The translations under genes were made by a program, and so were the position numbers. The notes under the pieces are model-generated. The model ran no database searches. It had not been told where the DNA came from and saw nothing but the letters and a program-made list of their open reading frames with translations. From assembly GCA_009602725.1 (NCBI GenBank), contig WELB01000017.1, positions 387,421 through 434,297 of the forward strand: DNA of 46,877 nt, in the 5' to 3' direction. Shown piece by piece: positions 11,205 to 24,525 of this stretch (position 1 is the first letter of the stretch; every line of letters begins with the position of its first letter). The stretch is from Spirogloea muscicola (taxonomy: Eukaryota; Streptophyta; Zygnematophyceae; Spirogloeales; Spirogloeaceae).

Positions 11205-11670
11205 GGCCTAGGTATATCGCATGCGATTGTCAGTCTCCCTTCAGCGGTCCATGGCCCACGCCTTGCATCTGCGTGCTGGCCGTGCTCTCGCTGCGGCCTC
11301 CGGCTTTCGGCAGGGGGACACTTTTCCGGCAGCTAGTCTGTCGGATCTGAGGCTCCTTACTCGTAACTACTGAGTGGTCCATCCTCCCCCCCGTTCTGAC
11401 ATAGCATCTTCAGGCCCCTTCGTAGCTGCTAAGCGCTTTAGAGAGCCCTCGCTGCTGCCTCTGGCTCTGGCCAGGAGACCCACTTCCAGGAGCCTAGCAT
11501 CTCCAATCTGCGGCTGCTTAAGCAGGGGTTACTGAGTAATTCGTAGCTGCTTTGTTTCTTCTTGTGCTTGTTTTTCTTAGCGCTTCCCCTGGCCCCCTTC
11601 TCGTACATTTTCAATGTTTTTGGGCTGGTTTTCCAGCCCCTATCCTCAATGGGCGAGCACTTTCTTCATT
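11205..11670 (+). mobile_element. Two non-LTR C-terminal fragments and a stem-loop tail
   Basis: 11219-11372 encodes MRLSVSLQRSMAHALHLRAG, ALAAASGFRQGDTF and LRLLTRNY-stop. 11435-11534 encodes a second end (LAAASGSGQETHF ... LRLLKQGY-stop), whose 3' UTR leads to a stem-loop tail at 11600-11665 (GGGCTGGTTTTCCAGCCCC ... AATGGGCGAGCAC). The fragments are nearly tandem, each 5'-truncated at a different point. Confidence 0.5.
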
Positions 11671-12480
11671 TTCACAGCCCTTGCCCCCATTGGGAGAGCC
11701 ACTTCTCCAGACCACCGAGCCACTGACCCGCTACCCGAAGACTAGATTTCTCTGACCTGCGGCTGCTCAACACCCAGTGGCAGTTGAGTCGGTGTGCTTT
11801 GACGCATTTCTGGCCCCTTCGAACTTTTTTCATTCTTGTTCCTGGGTTGGTCAATCACGGCCATCGCCCAATCACAGCCATCTACTGGAAGAGTCTTTCT
11901 TCTTTTGAGCTGGCCTTCCTTTTTGACCTGCAGCTGCTCAACAAGGGATACTGAGCATCCAGTGGTCATATAAGTTGCAGTATGCTTTGGCTTGCTGACG
12001 TCATCGCGATTAGTATCTTGCTTTTTGCGCCATCCGGCCCTTTCAGACCTTATCCATATCTTTGGGCTGGCCTCTCACAGCTACTGCTGTCAATTTGGAA
12101 GCGCTGATTCTTTAGCGCTTTCTGGCCCCTTTGAAGTTTGTTCACACTTTTTTCTGGGCTGGCCAACCACAGCCATCGCCCATCACTGGAAGAGTCTTTC
12201 GCTTTATCTTTCTTCTGCCTTCTTCCTTCATTCTTTTTACTTCCACTGGGATATAGCACCTAGTGGCCACTTAAGTCGCTGTGTACTTTGACGCCATTCT
12301 GACCCCTTCGAACTTGTTCAATCATATTCTGGGCTGGCCATCACAGCCATCGCCCTCTACTGGAAGAGTCTGTCTTTATTTTCTGGGCTGGCCAGTCAAA
12401 ACCCTCGCGCCCTTCGGAAGAGCGAGCTTACTTTTCACTGTCCTCGCCCCCTTTCAGATGAGCTTAAATTCTTCTTTCTT
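11671..12480 (+). repeat. Run of divergent stem-loop tails
   Basis: At least five same-strand tails occur in 800 bp, each of the form CAT.TT..GGGCTGGCC...CACAGCC ... CTGGAAGAGTC. They lie near 11835-11905, 12045-12115, 12140-12205, 12300-12375 and 12376-12425. Short terminal-peptide remnants (DLRLLN, DLQLLNKGY-stop near 11955) lie between them. The loop and flank differ from the GGGCGAGCAC subtype, so this is a second tail subfamily. Confidence 0.5.
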
Positions 12481-13115
12481 TCCCAGCCATCCCCCCCTTC
12501 CTGCCAGCGGCAGTCGACACCTTCGGACATACAATCTTGTCCTGTGTTGTGGACAGATTGTAGTGCTACTTAGCTCAGCTCACAGTCAGGACGACTTGGG
12601 TTTGCTGTTGACCATCCAGATCTTGGTCTTGTGCATTCTGTTTGAATCAGGAGAACTGATCAATATCGATACTCATGTCTCACATGGAGCGATTACAACG
12701 TTGGTACGCCCGCTAGTGCTTCGCTCGCATAAGTACAAGGATCATGATGACAAGTTGGCTTTTGCCACATGCGGGGCTGCCGAATTAGAAAAGCTATGAT
12801 GTGAGGGGCCAGCAAGCCATGACTTGAGGGGCCAGCTAAAAATGATGGACAATGAGGAGAGCACGTTCTCCTTCGGCCCATGTGGACCTTGTCATACTTA
12901 TGTGGACTGCCCACGCACAGCTACTATCCCCTTGCCTTCGTACTAGTCAGTTGTGGCCTTCGTTGTTTCTCATGCACTTTGGAAGGCATGCTACCGTCTG
13001 CGCAGCTCGGCAAGCGCCGAGGCGCTGCCCCGAGGCAGGCCAGCGGGGGGCGCCGCCATGGCCGCGGGGCGGCGCCCCTGCAGCCGTGGCCGCCCTCCAG
13101 GCCATAGAGTTCTTT
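12481..13115. other. Intergenic DNA, nothing recognised
   Basis: No supported gene. The open frames here overlap on several strands and lack domains. GC content rises sharply after about 13000 toward the next gene. Confidence 0.5.
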
Positions 13116-13451
13116 CAACCCGAACCCCTTAATCCACCGCCCTGAAGCCCCTCGAGATCCGGTACCGGGGCTGACCGGCGTTGACCCGCCCGGGGCCTGG
13201 AGCGTGCAGGCGCCGGGGCCGTACGCATGACGTCATCAAGTACCGTTTGGCCTCCCCCCGCGCTGCGCGTGCGGTCGCCGCCGGTCCCGGCGGCGCCCGA
13301 CCGGGCCGGTCCTGCGAAACCGGCCCCTCTGTCAAATGGCGGTCCGATGGGACCGGCAGCGGTCCCGCCGGACCGGGACTGGCCGCGCCCTGGGGGACGT
13401 CGCCGATCCACGCTTCCCGCCACTATTCTCGCCGCGAGTCGCGCCGCGATT

Positions 13452-13483
<32 letters not shown>

Positions 13484-13651
13484 TGGCGCGGAGTGCCAGA
13501 ATCGCCGCCGCGCCAGCCGCCGCCNAACTTAGTCCATTGGGAAAACTATTATCTTTTTTGTGTAGACGTGGCAACATTACAGAAACAGAAGTTGCACGAA
13601 GCAACCTCACTTTTACATACTCTGTAGCTAACACCAGCAAACTAGCAGGAT
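13116..13651 (+). promoter_or_regulatory. GC-rich 5' region of the LRR receptor kinase
   Basis: CpG-rich sequence contains a perfect TGACGTCA palindrome (13228-13235), the core site of plant bZIP factors, and a (GGC)n run at 13455-13483. An unresolved base at 13525 marks an abrupt switch from very GC-rich to AT-rich sequence. An upstream exon with the signal peptide may be lost here. The regulatory role is inferred from position only. Confidence 0.5.
13525..13525. other. Single-N assembly gap
   Basis: The base is n, at a sharp composition boundary 127 bp upstream of the first recognised LRR-kinase exon. It may hide missing sequence. Confidence 0.5.
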
Positions 13652-18454
<4,803 letters not shown>

Positions 18455-20200
18455 CCATAGTAGTCCTTAAGCCTGACTGAACAGTTCCGTACCTTAGCGC
18501 CAACTGGCTTCATTCAATCCTGAGTCTTAATCTTCCCAAGCCTCAGAGATTCTTAGGAACTGATAGGCAAGCAGGTGCCCAAATTCAAGTTCCTGGACAT
18601 TATTGCTCACACTCAATATGGACATGATAGCTCAATACTTCACTCTTGGATGATGTCGTCACAAGCTGGCAGCCATTTCCGTTGCCTTGGTGCGACACAC
18701 TGTAGTTGGCCCTGACAGGCATTGAGCCACTTTTGCTTGCAAAGTGACTCTTTATGGAGGGTCAAGCAGAGAGTCTCTTAGTTAGCAGCACGCATCACCA
18801 TTTACCTGGAGAGTGTGCATAGGGATGACGACTTGGTTAGACAGATGCAACCAGCATCACCTTCTCAGGAGCAGGCAGTACACATGCATGCTCATGGCCA
18901 CAAGATTGTGGCCATAATTGGCCTTTTCCCTGGGCCTGCAAGATGCGTCTTGTAGCCGACTTGACATTACTTGACGACAATACTGCATGGCTGCTGCCAT
19001 CACCGTTGGCCAGGCTAAGCAATCATCTGGCTTTGCTATATCCTGGTGCTCGGCTTGTGCCGGTGGTGCATGTCATCTAGTGCTACCTCGCGGCTGAGTG
19101 CTGGACGTGAATGCTTCCGGAGCACGGCATTGGGCGTCCTATGGATGGTAGCCAAGTTGTCCGCCTTCCTTGGTCTTCAAAGGCCTAGCAGATCGTGCTC
19201 TATGGGTTGGCTAGTTTTTCATGCAGTAAGTTGCTGTGCACTTCACAATGCTTCCAATGTCTACAGCTAGACTGGCCTCGAGGAGTCTGCTAAGTGCTGC
19301 TGCTTCTAGATTGAGAAACCACAGATGGACATTCCTCCATCCTTTGCATTTGTGAATAGAATGGCTAAGGAATGCTCACCATATCGATCGCGCAACTATC
19401 GAGATGCTGGTAAGAAAAAAGTTCGGAGATGGCTTGTCACATGAGAGGACCTACTTAAGTTCCGAGAGCTCAAAGTAATGCAGCAAGATCGCTTCCATGC
19501 CAGGAAGCACACTTTCATAGCTACAGTATTAGCTCTTACTTTATAACAGCAAGCAATTCACGAAGTGAAGCACTATACTGACACCGTATGACACCCGGCC
19601 ATTCAAGTAATGGTGGTCCTTAGTGGCACATTGACTGAGAAAAGGCACAATCACTAGAGGGCTTGCTTTTTGAGCTCTTCCTTTGACCAGGCTATGACAT
19701 CTGTTGTCACAGCTAGGTGCCAAATTGGCTCAGCCGTTCAGGCTCGGCTCAGCCACTACTTCGCCAAGCGCTACTCTGGTCAATGGCTTCTCTACCTGTT
19801 GACACAGCTTGAAGATTGACCAAGTACTGCAACGGTTCATGAGGAGGAACTTCTGTTGCCACTTTTGTGGGCTGAGCATCGCCCCAATTGGGAGAGCTAT
19901 GAATCTTCTTCCGTAAGCCTCGCTTTGTGCCGCCACGTTCTTTGCTTTAAGTTGTTGCCTGACCAGTGTACTGCCTCAGCTTGGCCAACCTTCTTACTTA
20001 ATTTGCACCTCGCAACTTCCTAAGAGAAAGAGAAAGCGTGGCCAGATTCCTAAAAGAAGTGGAAGAAGAAGCAGCTCTTCGAAGGGGGCTATTTTGCTGG
20101 CTTCCCACAGCCGTCACCCGTGTTCAGATAGAGCTTCCTTCTTTCTTTCCTCTCTCTTCTCTCACATTCGGCATGCTGCTAAACGCTTTTTTTTTCTTTG
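18455..20200. other. Intergenic DNA, nothing recognised
   Basis: 3' flank of the receptor kinase. Short open frames only, with no domain, RNA gene or clear repeat apart from a weak GGGCTGAGCATCGCCCC tail-like piece near 19865. Confidence 0.5.
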
Positions 20201-20204
20201 TAGG

Positions 20205-20400
20205 CCCCTCCGAAGCTTTGTCAATTCTTTTTAGGCTGGCATTTCGCAGCCCTTGGCCCGATTGAGAGTGCCACTTTTGACTCGGCAGGGTGACTCTCGT
20301 TTTCGGCAAGTGGAGAAGAAGTGGCACTCCCAATGGGGGCAAGGGCTGCGAAAAGCCAGCCCAAAAAGAATTGACAAAGGTTCGGAGGGGCCTACAAGTG
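20205..20400. repeat. Second fold-back inverted repeat of non-LTR tails
   Basis: The left arm 20205-20275 and right arm 20322-20397 are inverted copies. Both hold GTAGGCCCCTCCGAA, TTTGTCAATTCTTTTT, the stem-loop and GAGTGCCACTT. The spacer is about 45 bp. The right arm is closer to the consensus (CCCATTGGGAGTGCC); the left has several substitutions. Confidence 0.5.
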
Positions 20401-20402
20401 TG

Positions 20403-20460
20403 TAGCGTGCTGGCTTCTCCCAGCCACCAGTCAATTCGGCCGCGCTTTCATACAAGCGTG
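20403..20460 (+). repeat. Tail remnant shared with 9070-9110
   Basis: CTGGCTTCTCCCAGCCACCAG, then TCAATTCGGCCGCGCTT, closely matches the junction at 9073-9110. The same nested junction therefore exists twice, suggesting duplication of an already composite repeat. Confidence 0.5.
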
Positions 20461-20510
20461 TAGTGGAGAGAGTGAGTGTCCGTTCGCAAATACTTAGGTC
20501 TTCCAATGTG

Positions 20511-20534
20511 GGACCGAGCAGTTTTACTCGGTCC
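20511..20534. repeat. GGACCGAG palindrome, copy 1
   Basis: Inverted repeat GGACCGAG / CTCGGTCC with 8-bp arms and an 8-nt loop. It matches the reverse complement of the palindrome at 21099-21125, including a nearby CAATG. Confidence 0.5.
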
Positions 20535-21098
20535 AGTCTCCTTCCCTGAGCCAATTCCTCGCCGCCGCCGCCGCCGCCGTCGTCGTCGCTCCTGTCGTCG
20601 TCGCTGCCGCTGCCGTTGTCGCTGCCGCCGCCACCGCTGATACATCAGCGGGCATCGAGCGCGCGCTCGGACGTGCCAACAAGGCACGGGTAGGCGTGAA
20701 GGACCGGATCTGCCCTTGAGGAGCCTTCTACCGGAGAACTCCATCTACCGGTACTTTATACGGTGCATTGACAAGGCACGTTTGTTTTTTACTCGACTTG
20801 ACGCTCTGAACATTGTCTCAGAAATCGTTCAGTCCGCACTGTTTATTTGTATCATCTACAGAAGTTGCATTGTGTGCATCTTTGCAAGTACTAAGCAAAG
20901 TCCCGAATATGGCGTGTACAGATACTGTGACGTAAGTCCCGAATAGGGCGAACATTGTTACCGGCACTTGATACATTTGGTTACCTGGCACTGAGACGAT
21001 TGGTTACAGTGTCCGAGACCCTACGTGGTCATTAATCAACTCCAGATCTAGTTCATTGCACTGCTGTTGACTGCTTGGTGTCTTCCACCCACCTGTTT
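20535..21098. other. Segment flanked by inverted palindromes
   Basis: No gene recognised. It begins with a GCC/GTC-rich simple-sequence run (20560-20640) and becomes AT-richer. A short direct repeat, GTCCCGAATA.GGCG, lies at about 20901-20916 and 20936-20951. The flanking palindromes are in opposite orientation, so this could be a small inserted element, but no coding or target-site evidence supports that. Confidence 0.5.
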
Positions 21099-21125
21099 AC
21101 TGGACCGAGTAGAACTCGGTCCAGT
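21099..21125. repeat. ACTGGACCGAG palindrome, copy 2
   Basis: Perfect inverted repeat with 11-bp arms (ACTGGACCGAG / CTCGGTCCAGT) around TAGAA. It borders the left arm of the methyltransferase inverted repeat. Confidence 0.5.
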
Positions 21126-21130
21126 ATCCC

Positions 21131-21233
21131 ATTGTATCCCATTGGGCGAAGGTTGATGGTTGAAGCAATGTCGGATATTGGCGAAGCAAGTAGTCGATGT
21201 GATGTTGTGCAGTTTGATGCTTCATCGTCAATG
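21131..21233 (-). repeat. Inverted partial copy of the methyltransferase segment
   Basis: The minus strand encodes DIDDEASNCTTSHRLLASP and SDIASTINLRPMGY, matching plus-strand 21424-21533 over about 105 bp. The spacer of about 190 bp carries methyltransferase motif I. Confidence 0.5.
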
Positions 21234-21236
21234 TCA

Positions 21237-22104
21237 CTGCAGCCTATAGTACACTCGAATGCTGGCACCGAGTTGGTGGATCGGATGGGGGTATTCTACC
21301 ATGGTGTTATTGACTGGCATTTGCCACCAGAGGGTATTGTAATGGTAGAGTTGTTTGGTGGCACTGCGAATGGGTTGAAGGCAGCGTGCCAGAGCCACAT
21401 CAAGGTGGCTAGGTATTTCTGCATTGACATTGACGATGAAGCTCGTCAAAACTGCACAACATCACATCGACTACTTGCTCCGCCAATATCCGACATTGCT
21501 TCAACCATCAACCTTCGCCCAATGGGATACGATGCTACCCCAAGACATTACCAAAGCAGCCCAGCCCGGAATCCTGCGCTGCTTTCCTCCAGTGCATTTG
21601 ATTGTGGCAGGTTTCCCCTGCCAGGGCTTCAGCAGCATGAGCAAAGGCCTGGGTTCTGCTCAGAAGGACACAGCTCATTTCATACCCATGGTTAAATTTA
21701 TGCACGCGATACAAGCAAGGCAGACCCGTCTAGTTGGATACATTATTGAGAATGTTGAACCTCGAGAAAATCAACCCTCGGCGCGGTTTGCTTTTACGAC
21801 CGTTTGCGACATTTTTGGACCTCCTACAATATCAGATGCAGCTTTTGTTGGTTCGCTTGCAGACCGGGTTCATTGGACGAACTTGGCACCGGCAAAGATG
21901 ATGCAGCGCTGCATTGACAACCAACACCGGCCTCCTGGACTATATGCCTATATGGCGCTAGATGCTGGAAGAGAGGTTATGCCAGTGTACGGGTCCAAGC
22001 GTGAGCACTACTTCATACAGCTAGGTTCAGAACGCGTCACCTTTCCAACTTTAATGACGACGGTGAACTCCGAGGCTTTCAGATCGCACTTTAGGTATGT
22101 GTAG
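21237..22104 (+). pseudogene. Cytosine-5 DNA methyltransferase fragment, probably retroelement-borne
   Basis: C5-methyltransferase motifs occur in order. They are motif I (VMVELFGGTANGLKAA ... CIDIDDEA), motif IV with the catalytic Cys (AGFPCQGFSSMSKGLG), motif VI (IIENVEP), a WTNLAP block, and a late block (FPTLMTTVNSEAFRSHF). A +1 frameshift near 21447 separates motif I from the rest, which is open from 21424 to 22104. Upstream sequence is replaced by an inverted copy of 21424-21533. The C-terminus stops at CACTTTAG|GTATGT, which could be a splice donor, just before a non-LTR tail at 22130. The motif spacing and late block resemble methyltransferases carried by some algal and plant retrotransposons rather than host MET1, CMT or DRM; this is from memory. 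No RT or LTR is visible next to it. The target recognition region appears short. Confidence 0.5.
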
Positions 22105-22124
22105 CCTTTTTCGCACCTCTTTCT

Positions 22125-22730
22125 TTGGCTTGGGATATTGTCCATTCTTTTTGGGCTGGCTTTTGCCAGCCACTCTTCTCTATGGGCGAGCACTTCTCTT
22201 TTCTTCAGTCTGCACGCGACTTTGCCTGAACAATGTATTGGCTTTAATTGGCCTCCCTTTTATTTCATGCGCCCCGCGCGCTTTCTCTCTTTAGGCGCCT
22301 CTCGGCTCTTTGGACCTGGTCCATTCTTTTCGGGCTGGCCTTTCCCAGCCCCTACCTTCTTTGTGAGAGCCACATTCATTTGTATATTCCATCTCTCCTC
22401 TTTGGGCTGGCCTCTAACAGCCACTGGAGGAGCCGCATTCTTTCTTAGTCAAAGCCTTACATTGGAAGAGGTATTGCTGCTTACTTGTATGTTTCAGCGA
22501 TTATCGCCCTTTGGACTGGCTTCGGACTGGTTTGCAGGCTGGCTTTGCACAGCCCTCGCCCCTCTTGGATTAGCAATGATGAGCTTGTACTTATGGTTGT
22601 TTTCTGCGAACAGATGCTTCTGCATAGCTGTGATAAGAAACAGCTCTTCCAATATAAGGCAGTGGCTGTGAAAGGCCAGCCCAAAGGACTGTACAGGCTC
22701 AAGGGCCAAGTGGCGCCAAAAGCATAATAC
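22125..22730 (+). repeat. Array of non-LTR stem-loop tails
   Basis: 22130-22195 (GATATTGTCCATTC ... GGGCTGGCTTTTGCCAGCC ... ATGGGCGAGCAC), 22315-22370 (GGTCCATTC ... GGGCTGGCCTTTCCCAGCCCC), 22395-22440 and 22530-22570 are plus-strand tails. 22650-22690 is an inverted one. 22215-22290 is the CATGCGCCCCGCGCGC module. Almost no coding sequence remains. Confidence 0.5.
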
Positions 22731-22779
22731 TATTCTCCAAGATTTCAGCATGTGGGAGAGCAACTTCTATCACAGCAAG

Positions 22780-23300
22780 CTGTGATAAGAAGAAGAAGAA
22801 GTGGCACTCCCAATGGGGGCAAGGCATAAGAGAGGAAGTGGCTCTTCCAAAGGGGCCAAGGGCTGAACAGTCAGTCTACAGCAAGAGACGTTTGCTTGCT
22901 TGCTTGTTTTGCAAGGTTACAGCGGAGGGGAGCTTAGTAACCCCGGGTTAGCAGCAGCAAACCGGAGTAAGTTGCAGCTGGAAAGAGAGAAGGCGCGCAG
23001 TGCGCATGCAATTGAAAGGGAGGCCAATTCTGGCCTTACTAATGTCCTTTTAACTGGGGAATGAGCTGGGTAAGGGGGACACTAACTTCCCCGAGTGAGC
23101 ACATGTATACCTGACAAGCTATAATGAGGAGCCAAACACAGGAAAGAGGCACTACGACGAGAACCAGAGGCAGCGGCAATAGCACGGCCTGCCCGCAAGT
23201 GCGCGGCGTGAGCTAGGATGCGTGTGTATTAAGAGATGGATGGGGCCATGTGTGGCCAAGTACAAAGGCAAGCACATTGACAAATGTACGTCACCTGCTG
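22780..23300 (-). mobile_element. Degraded non-LTR fragments, minus strand
   Basis: 22795-22870 is an inverted tail pair (GGCACTCCCAATGGGGGCAA and GTGGCTCTTCC). 22925-22980 is a decayed terminal peptide. 22985-23035 is the inverted GCGCATG module. 23130-23220 encodes on the minus strand AHLRAGRAIAAASGSRRSAS, the conserved C-terminal peptide. 23240-23290 is a 3' UTR of the subtype also seen at 11090-11130. Confidence 0.5.
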
Positions 23301-23309
23301 CTAAGCTGA

Positions 23310-23835
23310 CCCGCTCAGTAACCACGAGTCAGCACATAGAGGTCGCTAACTGATGCCCAAATACTGGACGGCAATCGACAAGCTCTTGAGCTACCAGCTA
23401 AGGCTTGACCAGCTTTCTGATGCAACGCACGAGCCTGAGCTCGCTGCAAACAAGCTGACACTCGACGCCGCAAGAATGACAAGTAGGCTGCCTGCATGCC
23501 CATCTGGGCTGGAAGCATATCCTCACGTCGCGCATCTCCCAAACTTGCAACATTTTGCAGTAAGGTCTAAGAAGCGAGGACCCATGCAAATTAAGGTGTC
23601 AATTGCGACCGGGAGGAGGTGATCGGTGCGGGGGTAGTCAAGAGTAGTGTTGGAGCTTTGCTCTGCTCAGCACCTCCCACTGCGTGGCCAGCAATGTGCG
23701 TGGAAGCGGAACTCTTGTATGCCTCTGTCACCACCACATCAACCAAGGCTCGTCGGAAGGAGCTACCCGGCTACGTCGGCGGGCAGGTGAATGCCCGGCA
23801 ATGCCCTCTGCCCAATGTCATGTCTTTCGGCGCTT
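23310..23835 (-). pseudogene. Non-LTR retrotransposon endonuclease/C-terminal fragment
   Basis: The minus strand encodes an ALVDVVVTEAYKSSAS block equivalent to LLDVVTTDAFDRSHP at 7.7-8.5 kb. In another frame it encodes RRRVSACLQRAQARALHQKAG and SDLYVLTRGY-stop (stop at 23315). Several frameshifts are present, so it is inactive. Confidence 0.5.
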
Positions 23836-23864
23836 TTCCCATTCATTCTTTCCTTTATACGGCC

Positions 23865-24070
23865 CCCTACACATGGTCTTGCGATCCATGCGCACTCCTG
23901 CTTGAAGAAGGGCTCGCCCATTGAGAATATGGGCTGGAACAGCCAGCCCAAAAAAGAATGAACAGAGTACAAGAAGAAAGCGGCTGCTGATATGAAAGAA
24001 TCGGCTGTGAAATGCCAGCCAGATGCATACAGGTGTTCCTGACGGAGCCAAAGGCTAGGCAGACAGGCGC
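23865..24070. mobile_element. Zinc-finger snippet of the non-LTR 5' ORF fused to an inverted tail
   Basis: 23876-23911 (CATGGTCTTGCGATCCATGC, then CACTCCTGCTTGAAG) matches 45885-45920, the first C2H2 finger of the element at the right edge, except for one base. It joins directly to an inverted stem-loop tail at 23912-23960 (GGGCTCGCCCATTGAG ... GCTGGAACAGCCAGCCC). 23970-24025 (GCGGCTGCTGATATGAAAGA) matches 45540-45560, just upstream of that finger. Confidence 0.5.
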
Positions 24071-24320
24071 CCTCAATACCCCCGTGTCAGCAGTAGGAAG
24101 TCAGATGAGCTGAGGGGAGGAAGAGCAACCCCGCTGCGCAAGCCAGAGGCTGCTGCAAGGGCGCGACCAGCGCGGCGGTGCAAAGCAAGCGCTTGGGAGC
24201 GCTGCAGGGACATAGACAGTCGCATACGGTAGCAGGACACCAGACCCAAAGGCACCGAGCCACCGGGAAGGGCAGCACCCTGCTCCCGGCGCCGCTGGTC
24301 AGCTTGAGAGGCCAGCAGCG
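24063..24320 (-). mobile_element. Non-LTR C-terminal fragment ending at the assembly gap
   Basis: The minus strand encodes GLVSCYRMRLSMSLQRSQAL, HRRAGRALAAASG and LLLTRGY-stop (stop at 24073). Its upstream end is at the n at 24321, so whether it truly abuts URT1 is uncertain. Confidence 0.5.
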
Positions 24321-24321
24321 N
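24321..24321. other. Single-N assembly gap
   Basis: The base is n, between a transposon fragment and the GC-rich 5' coding region of URT1. The real URT1 start may lie inside it. Confidence 0.5.
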
Positions 24322-24525
24322 CCGAGCTGGGAGGATGAGCTGGGCGCCCATCCAGCGGCGGCTGCGTTCCACGTGCCCTCGCATGATGCTGGGGCAGCGG
24401 CGCGGGATCGCGAGAAGCGCCGCCGGCAGCTGCAGCCCCCTCAGACGTGGCTGGGCCCGCCGCCAGAGCATGCGGCGGTGGCATCAGCGGCCTTGGCCGG
24501 GCGCCAGCCGCCGCTCGCCGCGCAG

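Noticed and set aside
9245-12480. CRISPR-like or satellite array
   Set aside because: Repeat units vary in spacing, orientation and length and include coding remnants with stop codons; there is no regular spacer pattern.
20535-21098. MITE or Helitron between the palindromes
   Set aside because: No target-site duplication, terminal TC/CTRR or transposase signature could be seen; kept only as an observation.
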